A DNA stretch of 64,000 nucleotides from Shewanella nanhaiensis (GCF_019457885.1 NZ_JAHZST010000002.1:434001-498000); one strand, 5' to 3'; positions 7,920 through 16,706 are shown, numbered from the stretch's first letter. A program made the numbers and translations. The notes: generated by a model not told the origin, from the letters alone.

Positions 7920-8624
7920 CTATGAACGATCAGCTACTTTTTGCTCTGCTTTAAAAATCGCATTATTAATTGAAGCTCGGTTAAAGCTCTGACTTTCGCT
8001 CTGTAGCAAGAGCTGCCACTGCTCAATGGCTTGCTCATATTGGCCATTAAGATAAGCGTGGGTCGCCTTTAATAACCGAGATTGAAACTCAAACTTATCC
8101 AGTGCCAAGGCCCTTGCCAGAACCAGCTCGGTATCCAGACTCATGGTTCGATTATCCCGGTAGTACATGGCGCTCGCTTTCATCCCCAGCAGATCGGCAG
8201 CTTCGCCACTCAAAGCAATAAGCTCATCGAGTGAGTTAATCGCCTCGGAATACATGCCACCTGCAATATAGGATTGAGCTAAATTTAATAATGCAATTTC
8301 ACTCTTAGGTTGCTCGCTGACTTTGCGAGCATTTTTATTGATATCTGCTGCGATCAGATAATCAATATTTTCATCAACAACACCTTTATCCCACTCACCA
8401 AAACGCCCTACCTGGGCGTACAGGCTCAAACAAGAGATCAAAAAAATAATAGTCACTGCTGCCGGTACCTTGATCTCACCGAACGAGAACTGAGCTGGGT
8501 GATAAGACCCATCACCCACAGCCGTTTCGTTTAGCAGAAGGTGAGCAGATTGGAGATGATGTCGCCAAATGAGTACAACAGGTACACTCAAGGAGATCAC
8601 AATACCGACAGCTAGACTATTCAT
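7920..8624 (-). CDS. TPR-containing CcmI/NrfG-like assembly protein, cluster 1
   Basis: With the ATG at 8624 (GAGAG just upstream; aligns with the MNTLL start of the paralogue) the protein has 234 residues. A first membrane helix (AVGIVISLSVPVVLIW), a short loop, a second helix (VTIIFLISCLSLYA) and then tetratricopeptide-like helices (LLNLAQSYIAGGMYSEAINSLDEL is one unit) match the CcmI/NrfG layout. Such proteins hold apocytochrome c for the heme lyase. A role in presenting SirA to SirEFG is inferred. The cluster 2 version is noticeably diverged, more than the neighbouring enzymes. Confidence 0.75.
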   Translation of the reverse strand: MNSLAVGIVISLSVPVVLIWRHHLQSAHLLLNETAVGDGSYHPAQFSFGEIKVPAAVTIIFLISCLSLYAQVGRFGEWDKGVVDENIDYLIAADINKNARKVSEQPKSEIALLNLAQSYIAGGMYSEAINSLDELIALSGEAADLLGMKASAMYYRDNRTMSLDTELVLARALALDKFEFQSRLLKATHAYLNGQYEQAIEQWQLLLQSESQSFNRASINNAIFKAEQKVADRS

Positions 8625-8665
8625 AACAACTCTCAAAAATGGCTTAATGGATAAATGAATATGGC

Positions 8666-9457
8666 TTAATGAGGATTACCCTGTCCCATCATGCCACCCA
8701 TTCCCATACCACTTAGGCCCATGCCATGCGCGCCTTCACCTGGCGCTTCAACCTTCACTAGCTCCACCTCAAACACCAGTGTTGAACTCGGTGGAATAAT
8801 GCCAACTTGTTTCTCGCCATAGGCAAGTGCTGCAGGGATAGCAAACTTGTACTTAGATCCCTCATTCATCAAGGGGATCCCCTCTTGCCAGCCCTCAATC
8901 ACACTCATTAAAGCAAAACGGTTTGGCTCGTTACGCTCGTAAGAGTCATCAAATGGTGTACCGTCGACTAAGAAACCTTTGTAGTGCACGGTAACCACAT
9001 CCTGTGGATTTGGCTTACGCCCCTCACCTTCAGAGATGACTTCATACTGCAGACCTGAATCAGTCTCGTTAACGCCATCTTTTTTCCTGTTTTCGGTAAG
9101 GTACTTATTGCCAGCGGTAAGGTTTTCCAGCGCAATCTTGGCCTCGGCAGCTTCTCTTGCCGTATTGAGTTGCTCTGCACGCTGGTTAAGGAAAGTTAAG
9201 ATCTCTTCATCTGAAAACTGTGGTTTGTTCTTAAGGGCATCGACAACACCTTCAATCACCAGCTCAACATCAACCTCAGCGCCGAGTTCGGTCTGGCTAT
9301 AGATCTGGCCAGAGATATATTTACCCAGTGAGGCACCTATGCTGTAGGACTCTTTTTGAACATCTGAGCTGATCTCTGTGTTCGCCATAGCATTTGCAGA
9401 GATAAGCAGTGATACGCTGGTCATAACGGCTAAGGTATTTCTCTTAAATGTTTTCAT
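8666..9457 (-). CDS. Periplasmic FKBP-type peptidyl-prolyl isomerase with Met/Gly-rich tail, cluster 1
   Basis: The 263-residue protein has a signal peptide ending ANAMA, an FkpA/Mip-like N-terminal dimerisation region (YSIGASLGKYISGQ, residues about 35-130) and an FKBP domain (VTVHYKGFLVDGTPFDDSYERNEP in two adjoining pieces, then PPSSTLVFEVELVKV). The last roughly 20 residues are rich in Met, Gly and His (GMGLSGMGMGGMMG). In W. succinogenes a peptidyl-prolyl isomerase gene (mccB) is part of the sulfite reductase locus. It probably assists SirA folding; the tail looks suited to copper, which is inference. Confidence 0.88.
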   Translation of the reverse strand: MKTFKRNTLAVMTSVSLLISANAMANTEISSDVQKESYSIGASLGKYISGQIYSQTELGAEVDVELVIEGVVDALKNKPQFSDEEILTFLNQRAEQLNTAREAAEAKIALENLTAGNKYLTENRKKDGVNETDSGLQYEVISEGEGRKPNPQDVVTVHYKGFLVDGTPFDDSYERNEPNRFALMSVIEGWQEGIPLMNEGSKYKFAIPAALAYGEKQVGIIPPSSTLVFEVELVKVEAPGEGAHGMGLSGMGMGGMMGQGNPH

Positions 9458-9535
9458 TAATCTATTCTCTGAGTTATTGCTTAAATTTTTAGTCTTTGAT
9501 CTATTTATAGTTTTTATATTTTACTAACTGCTTAC

Positions 9536-9967
9536 TTAGGGTTTTTCAGTCGGACGATTGGCTAAACGCCAGCCGTAGATCCCATCAGGCATCTGCCTCA
9601 CACCTGTGTAACCAAGCTTCATCACAGCATGCGCTGCGATCTCACTGGCATTACAGAGACGATTGGCGCAGTAAAACACCATGACTGCATCTTTCTTTGC
9701 GGGAAGCAGCTTTTTCCAATCTTTAACGTTGAAGTAGACAGCACCTGGAATAAAGCCTTCAGCCCATAACTCCAGCGTATTCACATCAAAGAAATAGACG
9801 CCTTCTTTACCCACTAAAGTTTGAGCCTCCATCATGCTGATAGTGTTGAGCTGATGTTCATAGCGATGAGCAGGTGCCATCTCAGAGCCACCACCAGCTA
9901 AACAACTAGTAGAGCTTGCGATTAATGTCAGGGTTACTAAGATTTGACCCAGTGCTTTTTTCATCAT
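9536..9967 (-). CDS. Periplasmic single-domain rhodanese, cluster 1
   Basis: The 143-residue protein has a signal peptide (to about LAGGG, residue 25) and one rhodanese domain. FFDVNTLELWAEGFIPGA is the CH2A-like region, and the active-site loop VFYCANRLCNAS supplies the catalytic cysteine, so it is probably active. The C-terminal GIYGWRLANRP is typical. Rhodaneses move sulfane sulfur; next to a sulfite reductase it might handle reactive sulfur products or help metal-site sulfur chemistry. No specific substrate can be read from sequence. It lies between sirA and the FKBP gene in both clusters. Confidence 0.85.
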   Translation of the reverse strand: MMKKALGQILVTLTLIASSTSCLAGGGSEMAPAHRYEHQLNTISMMEAQTLVGKEGVYFFDVNTLELWAEGFIPGAVYFNVKDWKKLLPAKKDAVMVFYCANRLCNASEIAAHAVMKLGYTGVRQMPDGIYGWRLANRPTEKP

Positions 9968-10034
9968 CTTCTCTCTCTATTGCCTCGGCACTTATTGCGG
10001 TGCAATGTATGCCGAGGCGGTTGAGTTATTCAGC

Positions 10035-12065
10035 TTACTTAGCTGCGTAACCTGTTCCATCTAGAATGTTTTGTGCTTGCGTAACATAAGTTAGCGCTGC
10101 ATCTAGACGCTTCTGGCTGTAACGGAAGCCATGCACACCCCAAGAGCCATCTTTCTTAATAAGATCAACAGTCTCTTGTGCCTTCTCAGCTAGCATTAGC
10201 ACCTGAGTCTTGTCTTCAGTAGACAACTTAGTGACCTCTAATAGCTGGTCGATGCGTACAAGAGCTTGCTCAACTTTCGAGAAAACTTCTTTAACAGGCG
10301 TTTGCATCTTCATTACTTCACCGTAGATCTCTAACTGGTCTTCGTAATGTAGGCCTTTCTCTAGCTCAGATTGGAACTGGCTGTGACAACCTTTGTTCTC
10401 AACCACATCGTGATCAGAGATTGAGGTACGAGCACAAGACCACATCAAATCTAGGTAGTTACGACCCTCTTCGTTCTTCGCAACAGTCCAGCCTTTACCA
10501 GCCTTAGGACCTTGAGTACGTGGCTCACCTTCTGGTGGGTTAAGTGTCTTCAGAGTTGGGTCGACCTGGATCTTCCACATATGAGACTTACGTACTGCGT
10601 CGAAACCAGCTTGATCAGGGAACTGCAGTGCCTTGAAGTTTTCACAGCTACCCATGTTAGGCATGTGACAGCTTTGACAAGTTTGCTGATTGTGAGTATC
10701 TGAGTTTTCAGCAATCAAAGTCTGTGCTTCGTGACAGTCTTTACAGTCTTTCTTCAGCTTTGGCGTAGTGAAACCAGACTGCCAATCACCATCAGTCACT
10801 TCGTGTGGATCGTGACATGTAGTACAACGCATGCCCTTCTCATAGTGCACAGAGTTATACATCTGCGAACCTTCAGTACCACATGATGGACATAGTGACT
10901 TCATCTTCACACCGAAGGCGTATTCACGCTTTTCTTGTGCTTGAGGCGTGTCAGCAAGTGTTGGGTCATACTGGAAGCGTTGGTGACAACGTTCACAGTT
11001 AGACTGCATACCGCCAGTACCACCATCTAAGTGACCACCCGCGCCATGACACTCTTCACAAGCGATACCACGAGAGATCGTGTGCTCTTGAAGCTTCTTA
11101 GGATCGCCTAATGCATCGAAGAACTCTTGCTTGTTTTGGAAGTCAAACTTGAACGTATGACAAACTTCACAGTAAGAACTTGCTGGTTGGAACAGCATCT
11201 CTTTTTCGTACTTAGCGCCGTAAGAGCTCATACCTTGCTGGTGCGAACCAGAACCACCGAAACCAGCTAAGGTTGTTGGGAATTCAGGGATAACATCGTT
11301 AATCTTCTTAGACATCTCTGGGGTTAACCATTCAGCCCAACCACGAGAGAACTGGTTAGCACCTGCCACCATTTTACCGCTGCCGTCACGCAGTAAACCG
11401 TCTCTGATGTGGTAAGTACCTCGCACTAGCCATGCATCGATGAAACCGTATTTAGTACGAGGTGTACCAACAGTTGCATAGATCATGTCTGGGGTAATAC
11501 CATCTGGCAAAATCGAGGTATCTTTAGTGTTGTACATGGTCTTTTCAATGTCGTTATCCACCTCTGGGTGTTCGCCAGGGAAACGAATTGTTTTAGCATG
11601 ACGCGAGCGCTGCCACTTCTCATATTGAGTCGCATGACATTCGGCACACTTTTCAGGACCAACAAAGTTGTTTGGATAATCTAGAATTGATTTAGCACCT
11701 AAACGGTACTGGACCGCGCGTGGCGTGCCAACACGCTCACTATAATTTGGACTGTGGCCGGTATCTAAATACTCCTCTCCACGGTCACTGATATGGTAAT
11801 CACCAATCAAATTACCTGATTGCTGATACTTAAATACAGGATGGTTTTCGAATAGATAATCAAATAGCTCCTCTTCCTGAACAATATAGTCTTGCAGCGT
11901 TTTTACGCCGTTAACTTGTTGCATACCGTCGTATTCAGCCATCACCGCTTTAGCGGTTTTTCCCATCTGAGGGATGCTGTCATATTTTCCAGCAGCGTTC
12001 GCATTGGCAATGGCACCAAAACAAAACAGCACGCTTAATGCTACCTTGTGTTTCCACCGTCTCAT
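10035..12065 (-). CDS. sirA: SirA, octaheme c-type sulfite reductase, cluster 1
   Basis: The 676-residue protein has a signal peptide (cleavage near ANA-AG, residue 25) and seven CXXCH heme sites (CAECH, CEVCH, CEECH, CERCH, CTTCH, CKDCH, CQSCH at about 140, 299, 336, 357, 414, 441 and 463). An eighth site, CX15CH, spans about 544-561. That combination is diagnostic of SirA/MccA, which reduces sulfite to sulfide in the periplasm. Extra cysteines in CPSCG (about 392-395) and GSCEN (about 474) are candidates for the copper ligands known from Wolinella MccA. The second of two tandem ATGs is chosen because AGGAG lies 6 bases before it. It is the first gene of the cluster. Confidence 0.95.
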   Translation of the reverse strand: MRRWKHKVALSVLFCFGAIANANAAGKYDSIPQMGKTAKAVMAEYDGMQQVNGVKTLQDYIVQEEELFDYLFENHPVFKYQQSGNLIGDYHISDRGEEYLDTGHSPNYSERVGTPRAVQYRLGAKSILDYPNNFVGPEKCAECHATQYEKWQRSRHAKTIRFPGEHPEVDNDIEKTMYNTKDTSILPDGITPDMIYATVGTPRTKYGFIDAWLVRGTYHIRDGLLRDGSGKMVAGANQFSRGWAEWLTPEMSKKINDVIPEFPTTLAGFGGSGSHQQGMSSYGAKYEKEMLFQPASSYCEVCHTFKFDFQNKQEFFDALGDPKKLQEHTISRGIACEECHGAGGHLDGGTGGMQSNCERCHQRFQYDPTLADTPQAQEKREYAFGVKMKSLCPSCGTEGSQMYNSVHYEKGMRCTTCHDPHEVTDGDWQSGFTTPKLKKDCKDCHEAQTLIAENSDTHNQQTCQSCHMPNMGSCENFKALQFPDQAGFDAVRKSHMWKIQVDPTLKTLNPPEGEPRTQGPKAGKGWTVAKNEEGRNYLDLMWSCARTSISDHDVVENKGCHSQFQSELEKGLHYEDQLEIYGEVMKMQTPVKEVFSKVEQALVRIDQLLEVTKLSTEDKTQVLMLAEKAQETVDLIKKDGSWGVHGFRYSQKRLDAALTYVTQAQNILDGTGYAAK

Positions 12066-12687
12066 CATTCACTCCTACTTATATTATTTTATTTTTTCAT
12101 TGTTTTTTGCGGACTTTTTTAAGCCCACATTTTTAAAAACTAACCGTTCACCGATTGAACTAAATAACTGAGCAGGGCCTATTTTCCATATAAAAAACAG
12201 TAAAAATCTGCGCTAAAGCACACTTGATAATTAATTAGAACCCATTAGATATAAAACTAATCTTTATTATGAAAAACAGCAGGTTGAATTACTTTGCAGA
12301 GGATTTTTTAGATCTAAAAACTGTGATTTCACTTTCTTTAAAACAGCAAAAATGCACAAAAGCGGCCATAGCAGCCACTATCAAGCTCAACGCTATAAGG
12401 CACAAAGTAAGATGCCATAAGGGTTTACTCACCATAATCACAAAGAGGTAGAGCAATGACGGCTCATGAGATGAGGGTTACTGTTTTTAGTGGTTATGGA
12501 TTGGTTATTTGGGAAATCGTAGGAGCAGTGAACAGGTAGGAGGAAGAAAGATAGACAGGGAAGGCAAAGAGGGAAGAGAAATAGCTAAAGCAATTTCTCT
12601 GGATATCTTAGTTATTTTTATCACTCTTTTGCCCCATTCCTTATCGGAATGATGGCTCGTTTGTATTTATCTGAACTGAAAGTCTTA
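12066..12687. other. sirA 1 upstream region
   Basis: This AT-rich region should hold the promoter of sir cluster 1. Near the start a CTATTTTCCA word (12179-12188) also occurs upstream of sirA 2 (35602-35611). A possible small membrane-protein ORF is listed separately. No clear CRP or FNR palindrome was found; TTGATAATTAATTA at 12223 has only one good FNR half-site. 12450-12660 shows nothing recognisable apart from purine-rich stretches. Confidence 0.4.
12289..12435 (-). CDS. Possible 48-residue single-span membrane protein upstream of sirA 1
   Basis: An ATG-started frame on the sirA strand encodes 48 residues: MVSKPLWHLT, then one strongly hydrophobic segment of about 22 residues (LCLIALSLIVAAMAAF), then a short basic tail ending KKSSAK. 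Small one-helix proteins such as NapE and TorE accompany other periplasmic reductases, which gives context. There is no good Shine-Dalgarno and no counterpart was seen before sirA 2, so it may be chance. Confidence 0.3.
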   Translation of the reverse strand: MVSKPLWHLTLCLIALSLIVAAMAAFVHFCCFKESEITVFRSKKSSAK

Positions 12688-13575
12688 TCATCGATGTAAA
12701 GCACTTTCGAGTAGAGCTTGATAAAGTGCCAAGGCTGCGGAACCGCTTTTAACTCCTTTTGGCAAAGTAAGGTGTAGCGCAACTTGATACTGATTTGAGT
12801 ACTCGACCTCTAACACTTTGATTTTATCATTTTGACGGTACTCAACGAGGTGTTTTGGTAGACGGCAGAATCCAACACCTTGCTCAACGGCTCTAAAAGC
12901 GTGCTCAAAATTATCGACCGTAATTCGTTGACGAGCTCGCAACCAACCCACATCTTGCTTAACTCTGCCAGGTTCCCCCAAATCACGCACCACAATTTGG
13001 CTAGTGGTTGCTAAGTCTGCGAATGAAACATGCTCTTTGTACACCAGTGGATGCTTAGCAGAGATGACAGGTACCATGGTTGTCGTCCCAAATGCTTCAG
13101 CAGGGTAGTTGGTGATCGGAAGGTTGATAATGGCTATATCAGCTAACTCGTTCATCACCATATCAGTCGTTTTACTCAATGAGGTTTCAACAACTTGAAC
13201 CGAAGTAGTGCTGTTTTGATCGAGAAATCCGCTCAGTGGTAAGTAAAGCCAACTTGGGTCGCACAGGTGATCGATGGCTATTATGATTTGCGATTCAACA
13301 CCGCTACTTAATTGTTCGCTGATCATCTCTAGTTCGCGAGCTTGTTCAAGCATTGATTGCGCACGTCGCAACATGGTCTTGCCGTGTTCTGTTAATCCCG
13401 CTTTGCGCCCCTTTACCTTTATCAGCTTTATACCAAGTTGGTCTTCGAGCTTTTTCACCGAATAGATAAGCGTGGTATGGCTTTTATTGAGTGCGATAGC
13501 CGCAGATTGAATACTACCGGCTTGTTCAATCGCTTGCAGAGTTTGCCACTGTTCTAGTGTTGTTTTGAATCTCAT
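12688..13575 (-). CDS. LysR-family transcriptional regulator
   Basis: The 295-residue protein has an N-terminal winged helix (LEQWQTLQAIEQAGSIQSAA, helix-turn-helix to about residue 60) and a LysR substrate-binding domain. It is divergent from the ydhR-like gene at 13686 with 110 bases between, the usual arrangement for a LysR regulator and its target. The regulated genes are probably 13686-14370. The inducer is unknown. Confidence 0.9.
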   Translation of the reverse strand: MRFKTTLEQWQTLQAIEQAGSIQSAAIALNKSHTTLIYSVKKLEDQLGIKLIKVKGRKAGLTEHGKTMLRRAQSMLEQARELEMISEQLSSGVESQIIIAIDHLCDPSWLYLPLSGFLDQNSTTSVQVVETSLSKTTDMVMNELADIAIINLPITNYPAEAFGTTTMVPVISAKHPLVYKEHVSFADLATTSQIVVRDLGEPGRVKQDVGWLRARQRITVDNFEHAFRAVEQGVGFCRLPKHLVEYRQNDKIKVLEVEYSNQYQVALHLTLPKGVKSGSAALALYQALLESALHR

Positions 13576-13685
13576 TGGTCAATTTTTTCGACAGATAATG
13601 GCAAAATTATGAACTTTTCTGTCAGTTTTATAAAGGTAATAATCTTCTCATCGAAAACGAGTCAATAAAGAAGAGGAGACTCAAG

Positions 13686-13994
13686 ATGTCGAAATTACTG
13701 CAAGTTGATTTTGAATTTCATGGTCCATTTGGTGAAAATATGTCAAATGCCTTGGTCGGGTTAGCCCAGTCCATCAATCAAGAGCCTGGTATGATTTGGA
13801 AGATTTGGACCGAAAGCGAAAAAGACAAACTCGGTGGTGGTATCTACCTTTTTGAAGATGAAGCGACAGCGAGTGCTTACCTAGAGATGCACACCGCACG
13901 TTTACAACAAATGGGTGTAGCTGAAGTAAGGGGACAAATTTTTGATATCAATACAAGGTTGAGCACGATCAATCAAGGTCCAATTGGAGAGTAA
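13686..13994 (+). CDS. YdhR-like putative monooxygenase
   Basis: The 102-residue protein matches the small ferredoxin-like fold YdhR family in length and motifs: LQVDFEFHGPFG at the start, PGMIWKIWTE, and GGIYLFEDEATASAYLEMH. E. coli YdhR is 101 residues. Members are called putative monooxygenases, with no settled substrate. AGGAG precedes the ATG by about 8 bases. It probably forms an operon with the membrane gene starting 4 bases after its stop. Confidence 0.8.
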   Translation: MSKLLQVDFEFHGPFGENMSNALVGLAQSINQEPGMIWKIWTESEKDKLGGGIYLFEDEATASAYLEMHTARLQQMGVAEVRGQIFDINTRLSTINQGPIGE

Positions 13995-13998
13995 TATT

Positions 13999-14370
13999 AT
14001 GGCTAACCGCACTTTTCTAACCATTCATGGCTTCATATACATGGCATTTGCGTTTGCACTGTTCTTCGTCCCAACGATGATGTGGCCGATGTATGGTTTA
14101 CAAATTAATGATCAATACGCGCTGTTTCTTTCTCAGCATACATCAATCTTTTTAGGTGGGATTGCTGCGGTAAGTCTGATGCTACGTGATATTGAGGCAG
14201 GCAACACAGCTAAACAACTGTTCAAAGCACTACTAGTTACCAATACCCTAGGAGTACTCATCACTACTTATGCTGGTATTACAGGTGTATTTGTTGGTTT
14301 TGGTTGGAGTGACCCTGCATTCTTTTTGTTACTAAGTGTTCTCACTTTTCTTCAATGGAAAAAGCAATAA
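13999..14370 (+). CDS. Small four-helix membrane protein
   Basis: The 123-residue protein has four hydrophobic segments (FIYMAFAFALFFVP, HTSIFLGGIAAVSL, LLVTNTLGVLITTYAGI, PAFFLLLSVLTFL). The ATG at 13999 is preferred to the in-frame TTG at 13984 because GGAGA lies about 8 bases upstream. I do not recognise a named function. Coupling with the YdhR-like gene under a LysR regulator suggests a small oxidative or detoxification module. Confidence 0.7.
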   Translation: MANRTFLTIHGFIYMAFAFALFFVPTMMWPMYGLQINDQYALFLSQHTSIFLGGIAAVSLMLRDIEAGNTAKQLFKALLVTNTLGVLITTYAGITGVFVGFGWSDPAFFLLLSVLTFLQWKKQ

Positions 14371-14390
14371 CAAACAAAAAGAGAAAAATA

Positions 14391-14500
14391 GAGCCACCCA
14401 TAATAAATAACGAATATTGATGCCTCTTACTAAGCTTTACTTATAAACTTAAGTGAGAGGTTACTATAACAACTGTAGGTGTCTTGATTATTTATTTTCT
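14391..14500. repeat. Diverged left-end copy of a Y1-type element (or a very short whole copy)
   Basis: GAGCCACCCATAATAAAT at 14391 matches the left end of the elements at 18331 and 21547. CTAAGCTTTACTT within it corresponds to their AGTAAGCTTTCAACTT. CCTCTTACT (14423-14431) and AGTGAGAGG (14452-14460) form a hairpin that could also terminate transcription of 13999-14370. The end at about 14475-14498 (GTAGGTGTCTTGATTATTTATT) resembles the element right end, so this may be a complete miniature copy. Confidence 0.5.
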
Positions 14501-14507
14501 GTTAATG

Positions 14508-15536
14508 CTAAGCTAAAAGTTCTTTGCGGACGATGGCAGCACCGGCGCTTAGGGCATTTAGCTTATCTCTTGCAACTCGACGAGATAAAGGCGCCATACC
14601 ACAGTTAGTACAAGGGTAAAGCTTATCGGCATCGACAAACTCAAGTGCTTTTCGCAGGGTATTAGCGACCTCCTCTGGCGTTTCAATGGTATCGCTTGCC
14701 ACATCAATAGCGCCTACCATCACTTTTTTACCGCGAATTAACTCAAGTAGCTCAATAGGCACATGGGAGTTATGACACTCTAGCGAGATAATATCGATAT
14801 TAGACTTTTGCAGTTTAGGAAAAACCTCTTCATATTGACGCCATTCAGTACCTAAGGTCTTTTTCCAATCGGTATTGGCTTTAATGCCATAGCCATAACA
14901 GATGTGCACCGCCGTTTCGCATTTAAGTCCCTCTATTGCTCTTTCTAAACAAGCAATTCCCCAGTCGTTAACCTCATCAAAAAATACATTAAACGCAGGC
15001 TCATCAAACTGGATGATATCCACCCCAGCTGCTTCTAACTCTTTGGCTTCTTGATTAAGAATTTTGGCGAACTCCCAAGCAAGTTGCTCACGGCTTTGAT
15101 AATGATCGTCATAAAGCGTATCAATCATGGTCATGGGACCTGGCAAAGCCCATTTAATCGGTTGCTTGGTTTGCTGACGTAAAAACTTAGCATCTTCAAC
15201 AAAGACAGGCTTTTGACGAGAGATAGGCCCAACAATCGTCGGGACGCTGGCGTCATAGCGATCACGGATCCTAACGGTTTTACGATTCTCAAAATCGACA
15301 CCACTTAAGTGCTCAATAAAGGTTGTGACAAAGTGCTGCCGTGTTTGCTCGCCATCACTGACAATATCAACGCCAGATTGCTGCTGCTCTTGCAACGACA
15401 CACGCAGCGCATCGTGTTTGCCATCAATCAATGCCTCACCTTCTAATTTCCAAGGTGACCAAAGTGTTTCAGGTTGAGCTAGCCAAGAGGGCTTAGGCAA
15501 ACTGCCTGCTGTAGAGGTAGGTAATAATGTTTTCAT
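14508..15536 (-). CDS. mesD: MesD, folate-independent core methionine synthase
   Basis: The 342-residue protein corresponds to the catalytic C-terminal half of MetE (PF01717) and lacks the N-terminal half. It shows FDEPAFN, VHICYGYG and YPCTNCGMAPLSR, which supply the His/Cys zinc ligands. The ATG at 15536 is taken over the TTG at 15542. Immediately upstream in the operon is a DUF1852 gene; this pair is the MesD/MesX system, shown by Price and colleagues to make methionine without methyl-folate or cobalamin but needing DUF1852 and oxygen. The methyl donor is not established. Gene pair and length make the family call firm. Confidence 0.88.
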   Translation of the reverse strand: MKTLLPTSTAGSLPKPSWLAQPETLWSPWKLEGEALIDGKHDALRVSLQEQQQSGVDIVSDGEQTRQHFVTTFIEHLSGVDFENRKTVRIRDRYDASVPTIVGPISRQKPVFVEDAKFLRQQTKQPIKWALPGPMTMIDTLYDDHYQSREQLAWEFAKILNQEAKELEAAGVDIIQFDEPAFNVFFDEVNDWGIACLERAIEGLKCETAVHICYGYGIKANTDWKKTLGTEWRQYEEVFPKLQKSNIDIISLECHNSHVPIELLELIRGKKVMVGAIDVASDTIETPEEVANTLRKALEFVDADKLYPCTNCGMAPLSRRVARDKLNALSAGAAIVRKELLA

Positions 15537-15564
15537 AATCAATGCTGCTATATATTGGAGTTAA

Positions 15565-16542
15565 TTAAAGAGCGCAATTAGCAGACCAATGCTCAAGCAC
15601 ACTCTGGTATGGCTTAATAAAGTGCTCTTCAGCAAATTTGCCCTGCTCAATGGCCAACTGACCACGTTCAGCACGGTCATAAACAATTTGAGTGATTGAA
15701 TGATCTTGGTTGTTCAAATTTGGCTGGTAACATTTACCCGCAACCGCATTAGCATTATAGATCTCAGGTCGGTAGACCTTTTGGAACGTCTCCATCGTAC
15801 TAATGGTGCTGATTAGCTCAAGATTGCTGTAGTCATTGAGCAGATCACCAAAGAAATAGAAAGCCAAAGGCGCAACACTATTTGGTGGCATAAAGTAGCG
15901 CACCTGCAAGCCCATCTTTTTGAAGTATTGCTCTGTCAACGAAGATTCATTTGGTTGGTATTCGACCCCCAAAACAGGATGTTGATTTTCGGTGCGATAA
16001 TAGGTTTTATTATCTGACACGCTTAAGCATATAACTGGCAACTTTTTAAAGTGTTTTTTATAAGCATTCGAATTTACGAAATACTTAAATAGCTTGCCAT
16101 GTAGATCGCCAAAATCAGCTGGGATACTGAATTTTGGTTGGTCTTTATTATGATCCAACAACAAGATGCTAAAATCATAATCTCGAACATAAGAGGAGAA
16201 ATTATTGCCAACAATACCCTCAATACGTTCGTTGGTTTTATTATCGATAATATTGGTTTTCAATATTTCAATTGACGGAAAAGCCTCGCCATCACCTTCA
16301 ACATCCATATCAACTGAGACGATTTCAAGCTCGACCGAATAACGGTCAGCAGCTGGGTTATCCCAATGGGCTAAGGCGTTAAAACTGTTATCTATCATCT
16401 TCAAAGCATTGCGCAAGTTCGCTTGACGGCTCTCGCCTCTAGCTAAATTAGCAAAGTTGGTAGTGATACGCGTACTGTCTGAAGGGTGGTAATTTTCATC
16501 GAGACAAATGCTCTTAATTGTAAAAGTAAAATCGTTATTCAT
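15565..16542 (-). CDS. mesX: MesX (DUF1852), partner of MesD
   Basis: The 325-residue soluble protein matches the DUF1852 family in size and opening (FTIKSICLDENYHPSDSTRI, then a TTNFANLARGE segment). It contains no recognisable catalytic motif from other families. DUF1852 is required for MesD activity in vivo, in the presence of oxygen. It ends 28 bases before the mesD start, so the two are co-transcribed with mesX first. A MetR-like palindrome stands about 140 bases before its start. Confidence 0.88.
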   Translation of the reverse strand: MNNDFTFTIKSICLDENYHPSDSTRITTNFANLARGESRQANLRNALKMIDNSFNALAHWDNPAADRYSVELEIVSVDMDVEGDGEAFPSIEILKTNIIDNKTNERIEGIVGNNFSSYVRDYDFSILLLDHNKDQPKFSIPADFGDLHGKLFKYFVNSNAYKKHFKKLPVICLSVSDNKTYYRTENQHPVLGVEYQPNESSLTEQYFKKMGLQVRYFMPPNSVAPLAFYFFGDLLNDYSNLELISTISTMETFQKVYRPEIYNANAVAGKCYQPNLNNQDHSITQIVYDRAERGQLAIEQGKFAEEHFIKPYQSVLEHWSANCAL

Positions 16543-16683
16543 TGTGATCGGGTATCCCTATATCCTTTACTATTTCTCAGTCAGTTGTCTCACTGATGCG
16601 CCTATCATTTCATCTAGCGCCAACATCTGAGTGTTAGTTATACCGAGTCTTCTCCAAGATTAATAACGCTTTAAATTCACCTG

Positions 16684-16706
16684 CAACATGAGGGATATTC
16701 ATGTTG
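16684..16706. promoter_or_regulatory. Candidate MetR operator between mesX and tauE
   Basis: CAACATGA (16684-16691) and TCATGTTG (16699-16706) form a perfect 8-bp inverted repeat around GGGATAT. Its core TGAG-GGATA-TTCA differs by one base from the MetR consensus TGAA-N5-TTCA. It lies in the divergent mesX/tauE promoter region, so it could control mesXD, tauE or both. Confidence 0.5.

Noticed and set aside
12225..12240. FNR-like TTGATAATTAATTA before sirA 1
   Set aside because: Only the left half-site is good; the right half matches poorly and nothing similar lies before sirA 2.
12269..12451. 60-codon plus-strand frame upstream of sirA 1
   Set aside because: It has unlikely composition, no Shine-Dalgarno, and overlaps the more plausible minus-strand microprotein frame.
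16684..16706. MetJ box reading of the mesX upstream palindrome
   Set aside because: The sequence does not contain tandem AGACGTCT-like units; the MetR form fits far better.
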